Below are positions 7,054 to 15,143 of a DNA stretch of 64,000 nucleotides, one piece after another. The number at the start of each line of letters is the position of its first letter. The first letter of the stretch is position 1. Under the pieces are notes generated by a model. That model made no database searches. It was given only the letters and a program-made list of their open reading frames with translations, and had not been told where the DNA came from. The stretch is from JAXMHB01 sp046346965. GTDB lineage: Bacteria > Pseudomonadota > Gammaproteobacteria > Xanthomonadales > SZUA-5. The position numbers were made by a program, and so were the translations under genes. The stretch lies in the NCBI GenBank assembly GCA_046346965.1, contig JAXMHB010000002.1:124001-188000 (forward strand), in the 5' to 3' direction.

Positions 7054-8058
7054 ATGCAAGCCGCTTACATCGAACGTTACGGCGGACCGTCGGTGCTGCG
7101 GGTAGGCGAGCGCCCGGAGCCAGTGCCCGGCCCGCACGATCTCTTGGTCGATGTGGCTGCCGCCAGCGTCAATCCCATCGATTTCAAGACACGCGCCGGT
7201 CTGACCAAGGCGCTGCTGCCCTACCGCTTTCCGCTCACGCTGGGAAACGATTTGTCCGGCACCGTGCACGCGGTCGGCGCCGCCGTTCGGCGTTTTCAGG
7301 TGGGTGATCGCATCGTGGCGCGCCTTGGCAAGCAGCGCATCGGCGCCTTTGCCGAGCGCGCGCTGGTCGCCGAGCCCGATGCCGCGCTGGCCCCGACTCA
7401 GCTGCCCTTGGCGGATGCCGCCGCGCTGCCCCTGGCCGGGCTGACGGCCTGGCAGGCGCTGTTCGACTGTGCCGACCTGCAGCCGGGGCAGCGCGTGCTG
7501 ATCCACGCCGGCGCCGGCGGTGTCGGCCATCTGGCGCTGCAGTTGGCGCGCTGGCGCGGCGCCCGGGTGTACACCACCGCCAGCGCGCGCAATCGTGAAC
7601 GCTGTCTGGCGCTGGGCGCCGATGAGGTGATCGACTACCGCGCGACGCGCTTCGATCAGGTACTGCGCGATCTGGATGTGGTGCTCGACACCCAGGGCGG
7701 CGATACGCTGCTGCGCTCGATCGCGATCACCCGCCGCGGTGGCCACGTGATTTCGATCACCGCGCTGCCCACGCCCGAGTTCGCACGTGCCTGGGGCCTG
7801 CGGCCGCCGCTGACCTGGGCACTGCGCTGGCTGACACGGCGCGAGCGTGGCTCCGCGCGCAAGCACGGCGTGCACTACCACTATCTGTTCATGCGCCCGG
7901 ATGGCGCGCAACTGGCGCAGTTGGTGGCGCTGGTCGATGCCGGCACGCTGCGGCCGCAGATCGACCGCCGCTACCCGCTCAGCCAGAGCGCCGACGCACT
8001 GGCCTACGTCGAGGCCGGGCACGCCGCCGGCAAGGTGTTGATCGTCCCGGGCGGCTGA
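7054..8058 (+). CDS. Zinc-independent MDR-family NAD(P)H oxidoreductase (quinone reductase-like)
   Basis: A 334-residue medium-chain dehydrogenase/reductase. It has the N-terminal GroES-like domain (VAAASVNPIDFKTRAGL, then FPLTLGNDLSGTVHAVG, about residues 35-80). A Rossmann domain follows, with nucleotide loop HAGAGGVGHLALQLAR (about residues 150-165). The cysteine cluster of the structural zinc is absent, which fits the quinone oxidoreductase/zeta-crystallin subgroup that reduces quinones or activated enones with NADPH. The substrate is unknown. It converges with the SulP gene; the two stop codons are one base apart. Confidence 0.88.
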   Translation: MQAAYIERYGGPSVLRVGERPEPVPGPHDLLVDVAAASVNPIDFKTRAGLTKALLPYRFPLTLGNDLSGTVHAVGAAVRRFQVGDRIVARLGKQRIGAFAERALVAEPDAALAPTQLPLADAAALPLAGLTAWQALFDCADLQPGQRVLIHAGAGGVGHLALQLARWRGARVYTTASARNRERCLALGADEVIDYRATRFDQVLRDLDVVLDTQGGDTLLRSIAITRRGGHVISITALPTPEFARAWGLRPPLTWALRWLTRRERGSARKHGVHYHYLFMRPDGAQLAQLVALVDAGTLRPQIDRRYPLSQSADALAYVEAGHAAGKVLIVPGG

Positions 8059-8059
8059 T

Positions 8060-9751
8060 TCAGGCCACGACCGTGGGGTGCGCGTGCTCCAGGTGGATTT
8101 CCGCGAGCTCGATCGCGTGCTCGAAATCGCGCGCCAACAGCAGCTCGCCCTCGCGCTCGGCAAAGCCCATGCGTTCCAACACCTGACGCGGCTGCGGCTG
8201 CAGACCGGACAGGATCAGCAGCGTCCCCGCTTTGCGCAGTTGCGCCATGAACACTTCCAGCGTGTTGACGCCGCTGGCGTCGATCAGCGGCATCAGGCGG
8301 GTGCGCAGGATGAAGACCTTGGGATAGCCGGTATCGCGGAAGCTGCGCAGGGCGTCTTCCAGATGGCTGGTGGCGCCAAAGAACAGCGGCCCGATGATGC
8401 GAAAGGCCTCGACGCCGGCCGGCAGACGCGAGCGCATGTCGACCTCGTCGCCGCTCTGCTCGATCTCGTCGGCCAGCGTATGACCTTCCACCTCCACCGT
8501 GGTCGCCATCCGGTGCATGAACAGGAAGGCCGCGACCACCAGACCCACCTCGATCGCCACCGTCAGATCCACCATCACGGTCAGCAGGAAGGTCAGCAGC
8601 AGCAGGCCGCGGTCGCCGAGCGGCGCGCGCATCAGGTGGCGGAAGCGTTCGATCTCGCTCATGCCCCAGGCCACGATCACCAGCACCGCGGCCAGTGCCG
8701 CCAGCGGCACGTAGCTCATGATCGGCGACAGCGCCAGCATGAAGATCAGCACGAACAGCGCATGCGCCATGCCGGAGATCGGCGAGCGTGCGCCGGCACG
8801 GACGTTGGTAGCGGTGCGCGCGATGGCGCCCGTGGCTGGCAAACCGCCGAACAGGGCGGAGGCCGTGTTGGCCACGCCCTGGGCGACCAGTTCGGCATTG
8901 GAGCGGTGCCGCTGGCCGGTCATGCCGTCGGCGACCACCGCCGACAGCAGCGACTCGATGCCAGCCAGAAAGGCGATCGTGAAGGCGTCCGGCAGCAGCG
9001 CGCGCACACGCTCCAGCGTGATCGTCGGCAGCGCGAAGTCCGGCATCGCGCTCGGCAATCCGCCAAAGCGGCTGCCGATGGTCTCGACCGGCAGATTGAG
9101 CAGGATCGCCGCCAGCGTTCCGCCGACCACCGCAATCAGGAAGCCGGGCCATTTCGGGGCCACTTTGCGCAGCAGCACGATCAGCGCGATGCAGCCTAGC
9201 GCCAGTCCCAGCGCCGCCAGATTCACCGTGGGCGCGGCGTTCCACAGTGCCGCCATCTTCGGCAGAAACTCGGCCGGTACTTTGTCCATCTGCAGGCCGA
9301 ACAAATCGCGCAACTGGCTGCTGAAGATGATCACGCCGATGCCGGCGGTGAAGCCGGTGATCACCGGCTGCGGCATGTAGCGCATCAACAGCCCGAGGCG
9401 CGCCCAGCCAGCCAGCAGCAGCATTACGCCGGCCATCAAGGTTGCCAGCACCAGGCCGTCGTAGCCGTGCCGTTCGATCACCGCGAACACCACCGGAATG
9501 AAGGCGCCGGTCGGTCCGCCGATCTGCACCCGGCTGCCGCCCAGTGCCGAAATCAGAAAGCCGGCGATGATCGCCGTGTGCAGGCCTTTCTCGGGCGGCG
9601 CGCCGGAGGCGATCGCCAGCGCCATCGCCAGCGGCAGCGCGACGATGGCGACGGTGAGCCCGGCCACCAGATCGCGCCGCAGTTCGGCCAGCCCGTAGCC
9701 CTCGCGCCAGACCGTCCACAGCTTGGGTTCGAAGTGCGCACGCAGAGACAT
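8060..9751 (-). CDS. SulP-family anion transporter with STAS domain
   Basis: A 563-residue inner-membrane transporter of the SLC26/SulP family (sulfate, bicarbonate, carboxylates or related anions; exact substrate unknown). Multiple membrane helices span about residues 25-425, with the family signature GGSRVQIGGPTGAFIPVV near residue 77. A cytoplasmic STAS domain occupies about residues 440-550 and contains LMPLIDASGVNTLEVFM. The start is the ATG at MSLRAHFEPKLW; an open extension of 43 codons upstream is arginine-rich and was rejected. No carbonic anhydrase gene is adjacent, so there is no context for substrate assignment. Confidence 0.9.
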   Translation of the reverse strand: MSLRAHFEPKLWTVWREGYGLAELRRDLVAGLTVAIVALPLAMALAIASGAPPEKGLHTAIIAGFLISALGGSRVQIGGPTGAFIPVVFAVIERHGYDGLVLATLMAGVMLLLAGWARLGLLMRYMPQPVITGFTAGIGVIIFSSQLRDLFGLQMDKVPAEFLPKMAALWNAAPTVNLAALGLALGCIALIVLLRKVAPKWPGFLIAVVGGTLAAILLNLPVETIGSRFGGLPSAMPDFALPTITLERVRALLPDAFTIAFLAGIESLLSAVVADGMTGQRHRSNAELVAQGVANTASALFGGLPATGAIARTATNVRAGARSPISGMAHALFVLIFMLALSPIMSYVPLAALAAVLVIVAWGMSEIERFRHLMRAPLGDRGLLLLTFLLTVMVDLTVAIEVGLVVAAFLFMHRMATTVEVEGHTLADEIEQSGDEVDMRSRLPAGVEAFRIIGPLFFGATSHLEDALRSFRDTGYPKVFILRTRLMPLIDASGVNTLEVFMAQLRKAGTLLILSGLQPQPRQVLERMGFAEREGELLLARDFEHAIELAEIHLEHAHPTVVA

Positions 9752-9968
9752 TCGGGGCCCGCCTCGGATCGACAGGCTGCTGAGGGTAGCGCGTCGCACG
9801 CGCCACGTTCCTGCGCCAGCGCAATTGCCCGAAAAAACGGACACCGACTTTCGGCGTAGGGCGCACAGCCTTGCCCGCAAAAAGTCAGAACCGCCCGCGT
9901 TGCCGTCTCAGCCGGTGAGATGGCGCCTGCCGAGAGTGCATCCACACCCACCGCCGAGGAGTCTCCCG

Positions 9969-10247
9969 ATGCAGACGCTGACCCGTGAACTCGCCCGCTC
10001 GCGCGCGACGCGCATGGCATTTCTGACCTGGTCGCTGCTGGCGTTGCTCAGTGCCAGCGCGCCGGCCGGCGCCCGCGAGGCGGTGGGATTGCTGGCGCAT
10101 CCAGCCTTTTGGGTGGTGCTGGCACTGGTGCTGCTGCGGCCCTGGCGCTGGCAGCGGAGCCCGCGTCTGCGCCCGCGCCGGCTGCGCCGGGGCGCCCAGG
10201 CCTTGCGCCGCGCACGTGGCCGCGCCGGTCTGGCGCAGGCGGCCTGA
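9969..10247 (+). CDS. Hypothetical small membrane protein
   Basis: 92 codons. The ATG is preceded by GAGGAG about seven bases upstream. Two hydrophobic segments (about residues 16-34 and 43-58, the second ending in LVLLRPWRW) are followed by a strongly basic, arginine-rich tail. I do not recognise the family. The good ribosome-binding site and its position between the SulP start and the xerC stop support a real gene. The arginine-rich tail could equally be GC-driven read-through, hence the modest confidence. Confidence 0.5.
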   Translation: MQTLTRELARSRATRMAFLTWSLLALLSASAPAGAREAVGLLAHPAFWVVLALVLLRPWRWQRSPRLRPRRLRRGAQALRRARGRAGLAQAA

Positions 10248-10261
10248 GGGGCGGCGGCGGA

Positions 10262-11182
10262 TCAGCCGCTGCGGCGCTTGGCGCGCGGATGCGCCTGATC
10301 GTAGACCGCCGCCAGATGCTGGAAGTTGAGATGGGTGTACACCTGCGTGGTGCCGATGTCGGCGTGCCCCAGCAACTCCTGCACTGCGCGCAGATCGCCA
10401 CTCGATTCCAGCAGATGGCTGGCAAAGGAATGGCGCAGCAAATGTGGATGCACGCGCTGCCAGATGCCCTGCCGCTGCGCCCAGTGCTTGACCCGCGCCT
10501 GGATCGCGCGCGGGCTCAGCGCACCGCCGCGGCCGTTGCCGAACACCGGCTGCGTGGGGTCCTGGCCACCTTCCTGCGCCAGTTGCGCCAGCGCCGCGAC
10601 CGCCAGACTGCCGACCGGCACGATGCGCGTTTTGCTGCCCTTGCCGAGCACGCGCACGCTGCCGTCGGCCAGATCCAGATCCTGCCAGCGCAGCGCGGCG
10701 ACTTCGGATAGCCGCAGCCCACTCGAATAGAACAGCTCCAGCAGCGCGCGATCGCGCGTGGACAGGCGCTCGTCGTCGGGAATCTCCACCAGTTGCGTCA
10801 CCGCATCGGCGTCGAGCACCGCCGGCAGGCGCCGCGCGGCCTTGGGCGGCTTGATGCCCTGCACCGGGTTGAGCAGTTCCGGATAGCGCGTCTGCCGCAG
10901 CCAGCGGTAGTAGCTGCGCAGCGCCGCCAGCATCAGCGCCAGGCTGGCGGGCGCCAGACCGCGCCGGTGCGCCGCACTGATGGCCAGCCGGACCTGATCG
11001 CGGCGCACCTCGGACCACTGGCCGGCGCCGGCCTCGATCAGCGCCGGTGCCAGCGCTTCAAGCTGATGGCGATAGGCCGTGGTGGTGCGCGGCGACAGCC
11101 GCCGTTCCACCGCCAGATGCGCCAGATAGTCCTCGACCGGCTGCTGCCAGTGCGGCGGCAGCGTCAGGCTGGCGTCGGTCAC
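10262..11182 (-). CDS. xerC: Tyrosine site-specific recombinase XerC
   Basis: 306 residues. With XerD it resolves chromosome dimers at dif. The N-terminal SAM-like core-binding domain (about residues 12-95) contains LAHLAVERRLSPRTTTAY. In the catalytic domain (about 110-295) the active-site residues are visible: Arg in SSGLRLSEVAALRW, Lys in LGKGSKTRIVPV, HLLRHSFASHLL (His, Arg), GHADIGTTQVYTH (His and the nucleophilic Tyr). The start is GTG at 11182, overlapping the DUF484 stop as GTGA; this removes a 69-codon arginine-rich extension. Last gene of the lptM-dapF-DUF484-xerC operon, matching the gammaproteobacterial order. Confidence 0.95.
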   Translation of the reverse strand: MTDASLTLPPHWQQPVEDYLAHLAVERRLSPRTTTAYRHQLEALAPALIEAGAGQWSEVRRDQVRLAISAAHRRGLAPASLALMLAALRSYYRWLRQTRYPELLNPVQGIKPPKAARRLPAVLDADAVTQLVEIPDDERLSTRDRALLELFYSSGLRLSEVAALRWQDLDLADGSVRVLGKGSKTRIVPVGSLAVAALAQLAQEGGQDPTQPVFGNGRGGALSPRAIQARVKHWAQRQGIWQRVHPHLLRHSFASHLLESSGDLRAVQELLGHADIGTTQVYTHLNFQHLAAVYDQAHPRAKRRSG

Positions 11183-11850
11183 CGTGCCGCCGCCAGCAGC
11201 GCGGTGCCGATCAATTCGCCGATCTGGCGCAGAAACACCGTGCCCATGCCGGGATGGAAGCGATTGGCGTCGGCGCTGCCGATGCCGAGAAAGCCGGCCT
11301 CGCCCAAGGGCAGCACCACGGTCGAGGCCACTTCCGTGGCCATCTCGCCGAACAGGAAGTCGAGCTTCTCCGGGCGCAAGCGGCCGCACAGCGGCTCGCC
11401 GCGGGCGCGCACCTCGGCGAACTGCGTCAGACTGGCCTCGGCGGCGTCGACCTCGATCAGCCAGGGCTCATCCAGCAGCAGGCGCGGCATGCCGATCAGA
11501 CAGACACGCACCAGATCGGTATGAAAGTCCTCGCGCAGGCTGGCGGCGACTGCCAGCACGCGGTCGCGGAAGCTCTGCGCGCGCAGCAATCGCAAGGCCA
11601 GTTGATGCACGCGCCCGACCAGCGCCTGATTCTCTTCCGCCACCGTGACCAGATCGCGCAGGCGCTGGCTCATCGAGCGGTTCTTCTCGCGCAGCACGTC
11701 GAGCTGATAGCTGGTCAGCGAGGTGGCGGCGCCGGCCTCGCGCGGCATCACCAGCGCAATCGCCAGATCCGGGTAGTCGGCCAGGAAATTGGCGTGCCGG
11801 CGCAGATAGCCGGCGACATGGTCAGGACTGAGATCCAGGTAATCGCTCAC
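11179..11850 (-). CDS. DUF484 family protein (YigA-like)
   Basis: A 223-residue cytoplasmic protein of the DUF484 family, built as an N-terminal helical region (MSDYLDLSPDHVAGYLRRHANFL) plus a GAF-like domain. The family is nearly always found between dapF and xerC in gammaproteobacteria, and its molecular role is not established. The GTG start overlaps the dapF stop by four bases (GTGA), and its own stop overlaps the xerC GTG in the same way. It is therefore very likely translated by coupling from dapF. Confidence 0.9.
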   Translation of the reverse strand: MSDYLDLSPDHVAGYLRRHANFLADYPDLAIALVMPREAGAATSLTSYQLDVLREKNRSMSQRLRDLVTVAEENQALVGRVHQLALRLLRAQSFRDRVLAVAASLREDFHTDLVRVCLIGMPRLLLDEPWLIEVDAAEASLTQFAEVRARGEPLCGRLRPEKLDFLFGEMATEVASTVVLPLGEAGFLGIGSADANRFHPGMGTVFLRQIGELIGTALLAAAR

Positions 11851-12665
11851 GTGTAGAACTCCCCGTCAAAGACAAACACCGCAGGCCCGGACAAATACAC
11901 CGGCGCCTCTGCGCCCGCCCAGCGCACGCCCAGGCGCCCGCCGGGCAGATCGATGGTCACCGCGGCATCGACGCGCCCCCAGCGGCGCATCGCCACCATC
12001 GCCGCGCAGGCGCCGCTGCCGCAGGCGAGTGTTTCGCCGACACCGCGCTCCCACACGCGCAGCCGCAGATGGCTGGCATCGACGCGTTCGACAAAGCCCA
12101 CGTTGACGCGATCGGGGAAGCGCGGATGCCGTTCCAGCCGCGGCCCCAGCGTCGCGACCGGCGCGCTCGCCACGTCTGCCACTTCGATCACCGCATGGGG
12201 ATTGCCCATCGACAGCGCCGCAAACTCGATCTGCCGGCCGCCCACGCTGAGCGCATAGCGCAGTGCCGCGGCATCGGCCTTCAGCGGCACCTCGGCCGGG
12301 GCAAAGCGCGGGGCGCCCAGGCTCAGCTCCACGGTGTCGGCGTCGGGGAAATGCACCGCAATCGGACCAGCCGGACTGTGCAGCAGCGCGCCCGAGTCCA
12401 GTCCGTAGCGCACTTTCAGGTACATCGCCACGCAGCGCGCCCCGTTGCCACACTGGCCGGCGAGCGAGCCATCGGCGTTGTAGATGCGATAGCCGTAGCC
12501 GGTCTCGGCGCCTTCCACCACCATGATCTGATCGCAGCCGACGCCGATGTGGCGGTCGGCGAGGCGCTGCGCCAGCGCCGCATCCGGCAAGGGCGCGCCC
12601 TGCATCCGGTCCAGCACGACGAAGTCGTTGCCGGCGCCGTGCATCTTGGTGAAGCGCAGGCTCAC
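11847..12665 (-). CDS. dapF: Diaminopimelate epimerase
   Basis: 272 residues. Interconverts LL- and meso-diaminopimelate in lysine and peptidoglycan precursor synthesis, in the cytoplasm. The two catalytic cysteines of the cofactor-independent epimerase are visible: AGQCGNGARCVAMYL (about residue 75) and ETLACGSGACAAM (about residue 219). The N-terminal FTKMHGAGNDFVV motif is typical. The length matches the family. It begins with GTG overlapping the lptM stop (GTGA), and its stop overlaps the DUF484 GTG start. Confidence 0.97.
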   Translation of the reverse strand: MSLRFTKMHGAGNDFVVLDRMQGAPLPDAALAQRLADRHIGVGCDQIMVVEGAETGYGYRIYNADGSLAGQCGNGARCVAMYLKVRYGLDSGALLHSPAGPIAVHFPDADTVELSLGAPRFAPAEVPLKADAAALRYALSVGGRQIEFAALSMGNPHAVIEVADVASAPVATLGPRLERHPRFPDRVNVGFVERVDASHLRLRVWERGVGETLACGSGACAAMVAMRRWGRVDAAVTIDLPGGRLGVRWAGAEAPVYLSGPAVFVFDGEFYT

Positions 12666-12793
12666 TGGCCGGCGGGCTGGGCCGATTCCGGCGGGGGGTC
12701 GCTAGGCATCACCAGCGGGCCCTTGCTGCCGCAGGCAGCCAGTGACAGCAGCAGCGCGCACAGCAGGAGCAGGCGGGACATCGACAGACGCAT
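12662..12793 (-). CDS. lptM: LPS-assembly lipoprotein LptM (YifL/LppL)
   Basis: 43 codons. A small outer-membrane lipoprotein that in E. coli helps maturation of the LptD-LptE translocon. It has a signal peptide MRLSMSRLLLLCALLLSLAA with the lipobox Cys at residue 21. The family signature CGSKGPLVMPSDPPP follows directly (compare CGxKGPLYxP). An SD-like AGGTGAG lies about six bases before the ATG; a second ATG at codon 5 would also work. Its stop overlaps the dapF GTG. The gene order lptM-dapF-DUF484-xerC is the same as in E. coli. Confidence 0.9.
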   Translation of the reverse strand: MRLSMSRLLLLCALLLSLAACGSKGPLVMPSDPPPESAQPAGQ

Positions 12794-12902
12794 GGGCACT
12801 CACCTGAACGGTCAGGCCGCCAGTATAGGCCGCGGGACTGCGTGCCATGTCCGCTCCAGGTTCCGATACGCGTTATTGGGAGCGCCCCCATCGGAGTACG
12901 CC

Positions 12903-13535
12903 ATGTCCTTGTCGCACGCAGTCCAAGTTCGCTGGTCCCGCATCGGCGGTATCAGCGGTGTCAGCGCCGTATTGAGCTACTTCGGGGCCGCTTTTGTTCC
13001 GATGCCGGAGGTACTGACCCTGGCGGCGGCCTTTGCCTTTGGCCCACTGCTGGCGGTGGCCTGCGTGGGCCTGCATTGCGCGACGCCGGCGTGGTCGGGG
13101 CGGCCGCTGACCCAGATCGCGGCTGGCTTTGGGGTGGCCGCCGGCGCCACCGTCCTCGCCATGCTCACGGTGCAGCAGGCGATCTTCGCCACGCTCGCGG
13201 ACGCCGGTGCAGCAGGCGCTGATGCTCAGGCGATGGCGCGTCTCGCGCACGCGGTGCACCTGGGGCTGGATGTGGCCTGGGATGTGTTGATCAGCACCGC
13301 GGTGATCCTGTTTGGCCTCGGCATGCTGGGACTGCGCGGTGTCGGCGGCGTCGTGATGGGAGTCGCTGGTGTGCTCTTGGGGGGTCTGCTGCTCGCCTAC
13401 AACCTGTGGTACTTCCCGCAGCCGCCCGCCGACGCGCAGAGCATCGACTGGGGTCCCCTGGTGGCACTGTGGTTGCTGACTGGCTTCACGATGTTGCTGG
13501 CGCGGCGCCCCTGGCTGGTGCGCGCCCTCGCCTGA
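12903..13535 (+). CDS. Uncharacterised multi-pass membrane protein
   Basis: A 210-residue, alanine/glycine-rich integral membrane protein with about six hydrophobic helices (roughly residues 18-50, 68-90, 122-145, 148-168 and 185-200). GGAG precedes the ATG at 12903 by a normal distance, and a long upstream open extension with shadow composition was rejected. There are no recognisable catalytic or transport motifs. The layout is loosely like DUF4386-type membrane proteins, but this is not a firm match. Divergent from the lptM operon, with about 110 bp between them for both promoters. Confidence 0.72.
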   Translation: MSLSHAVQVRWSRIGGISGVSAVLSYFGAAFVPMPEVLTLAAAFAFGPLLAVACVGLHCATPAWSGRPLTQIAAGFGVAAGATVLAMLTVQQAIFATLADAGAAGADAQAMARLAHAVHLGLDVAWDVLISTAVILFGLGMLGLRGVGGVVMGVAGVLLGGLLLAYNLWYFPQPPADAQSIDWGPLVALWLLTGFTMLLARRPWLVRALA

Positions 13536-13596
13536 TCGGTGCGCGCCCGCGGCCCTTGCGGCAGAATCCGCCGGTCTGAAACCAGGATGGCTGCCA

Positions 13597-14277
13597 GTGG
13601 CGCAACTGTTGGAAACGGTGGAACTCGAAACCGGCGCGCATCCGCGCCATGCGGTGATCTGGCTGCACGGCCTCGGCGCCGATGCGCATGATTTCGAGCC
13701 GATCGTGCCGGAACTGGTCAGCCGGCGTTGGCCGCCGCTGCGCTTCGTGTTCCCGAATGCTCCGGTGCGGCCGATCACGGTCAACGGCGGCATGCGCATG
13801 CGCGGCTGGTATGACATCGGCGGCGTCGACATCGCGCAAAAGCAGGACGAGGCCGGTATCCGCGCCTCGATCGTGGCGATCGAGCAACTGATCGCCCGCG
13901 AGAACGCGCGCGGCATCCCGGCCAATCAGATCATCCTGGCCGGCTTCTCGCAGGGCGGCGCCATCACCCTGGCCACCGGCCTTCGCCGCACCGAACCCCT
14001 GCTCGGGTTGGTGGCGCTGTCCACCTATCTGCCCTTGCACCACACCTTCCCGGCCGAGGCCGCCACGCCGAGCCTGGGCGTGCCGATTTTCATGGGTCAC
14101 GGCCGCATGGATCCGGTGGTGCCGGAATCGCTGGGCGCCATGAGCCGCGACTGGATGCGCGCGCTGGGCTGCCCTATCGATTGGCACAGCTACCCGATGC
14201 CGCACTCGGTGTGCGCGGAGGAAGTGCGGGATCTGTCGCGCTGGTTCGCCGAACGCCTGGGCGTGACGCCCGTTTGA
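13597..14277 (+). CDS. Carboxylesterase / phospholipase family alpha/beta hydrolase
   Basis: A 226-residue alpha/beta hydrolase of the carboxylesterase II (EstB/lysophospholipase-like) family, acting on short-chain esters. It shows the oxyanion motif WLHGLGADAHDFE (about residues 20-32), the nucleophile elbow AGFSQGGAITL (Ser about residue 114), and GHGRMDPVVPES with the catalytic Asp (about residue 169). HSYPMPHSVCAEE carries the catalytic His. The start is a GTG; a nearby ATG at 13587 is out of frame. The length is normal for the family. Confidence 0.9.
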   Translation: MAQLLETVELETGAHPRHAVIWLHGLGADAHDFEPIVPELVSRRWPPLRFVFPNAPVRPITVNGGMRMRGWYDIGGVDIAQKQDEAGIRASIVAIEQLIARENARGIPANQIILAGFSQGGAITLATGLRRTEPLLGLVALSTYLPLHHTFPAEAATPSLGVPIFMGHGRMDPVVPESLGAMSRDWMRALGCPIDWHSYPMPHSVCAEEVRDLSRWFAERLGVTPV

Positions 14278-14295
14278 ACTCCCCGCCGCCGGCGC

Positions 14296-14313
14296 GGTCA
14301 GCGAGTGCTGACC
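14296..14313 (+). terminator. Weak hairpin after the esterase gene
   Basis: GGTCAGC-GAGT-GCTGACC, a 7-bp perfect stem with a 4-base loop, 19 bases after the stop. It is followed by CGTTGCG, without a T tract. It may be a weak terminator or a regulatory hairpin before the methyltransferase gene. Confidence 0.35.
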
Positions 14314-14345
14314 CGTTGCGCGCTCATCTTTAGGCCGATCCGCCC

Positions 14346-15101
14346 ATGACTGAACAAGAATTGCTCGCCAAGACCTGGTTTTATCGCTTCCCGCTACCCA
14401 GCGGCGCCGTCACGCCGAGCTACCACAACGGCGCGCTGGATGCCGTGCACACCACCCGCGTGGACATGATGGCGCGCGCGCTGCGAGCGCATTTTGGCGC
14501 GCAGCCGATCCCGAGCGCGGTCGATCTGGCCTCGCACCAGGGCTGGTTTTCCTGGCAGCTGACCCAGCATGGCGTGCGCGAAGTGATCGCCATTGAGCCG
14601 CGCGAGGAGCACGTCGAGGATGCGCGTGCGGTGCTGGCGGCGATGGGCCTGTCCGAGCGCATCCGCGTCGAGCAATGCGATGTGCACGACACCACGCCGG
14701 AGCGCTACGGCACGCACCCGCTGGTGCTCTGCTTTGGCCTGATCTACCACCTGGAGAACCCGATCGGCGCGCTGCGCCGCGCGCGGGCGCTGACCGCGCC
14801 GGGCGGCCTGTGTCTGGTCGAAACTCAGGTGGTGCCGGGCATGCGTGGCTTCGTCGACTGGGGCAACTATCGTTTTGTGCGGCCGCTCAAGGGCAGCTTC
14901 GGCATCATCGACGAGACCGACGAAACCCACGCCGCCGAGGCGTCGACGCTGGGCATTTGCCTGGCGCCGGATACCGAGGGCTTGCTCTGGATCATGCGCA
15001 AGATCGGCTTTCGCGACGTGGCGCTGGTGGAGCCGCCGGTGGACGGCTACGAGCAGCACCTGTACGGCAAGCGCGTGATGGTGCGCGGCGTCGCCGAATG
15101 A
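14346..15101 (+). CDS. Class I SAM-dependent methyltransferase
   Basis: 251 residues. The SAM-binding fold is visible: motif I region AVDLASHQGWFSWQLTQHG (about residues 58-76), the acidic residue after strand 2 in VIAIEPREEHV, and motif IV VLCFGLIYHLENP (about residues 127-139). Motif I is degenerate (DLASHQGWF instead of DxGxGxG), as in the CmoB/DUF1698 type of enzymes, to which LIYHLENP is also similar. The substrate is unknown. A strong hairpin follows the stop. Confidence 0.82.
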   Translation: MTEQELLAKTWFYRFPLPSGAVTPSYHNGALDAVHTTRVDMMARALRAHFGAQPIPSAVDLASHQGWFSWQLTQHGVREVIAIEPREEHVEDARAVLAAMGLSERIRVEQCDVHDTTPERYGTHPLVLCFGLIYHLENPIGALRRARALTAPGGLCLVETQVVPGMRGFVDWGNYRFVRPLKGSFGIIDETDETHAAEASTLGICLAPDTEGLLWIMRKIGFRDVALVEPPVDGYEQHLYGKRVMVRGVAE

Positions 15102-15109
15102 GGCCGCCA

Positions 15110-15133
15110 GGGCCGGGCGCTGCCGCCCGGCCC
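15110..15133. terminator. Bidirectional terminator hairpin between convergent genes
   Basis: GGGCCGGGCG-CTGC-CGCCCGGCCC is a 10-bp perfect stem, followed on the plus strand by GCTTTC. It lies nine bases after the methyltransferase stop and ten bases before the stop of the leftward DUF2167 gene, so it can serve both. Confidence 0.65.
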
Positions 15134-15143
15134 GCTTTCAGGC

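Noticed and set aside
5887..8163. A 758-codon minus-strand open frame across the PDZ and oxidoreductase genes
   Set aside because: It spans two unrelated plus-strand genes and their terminator, and has no protein features.
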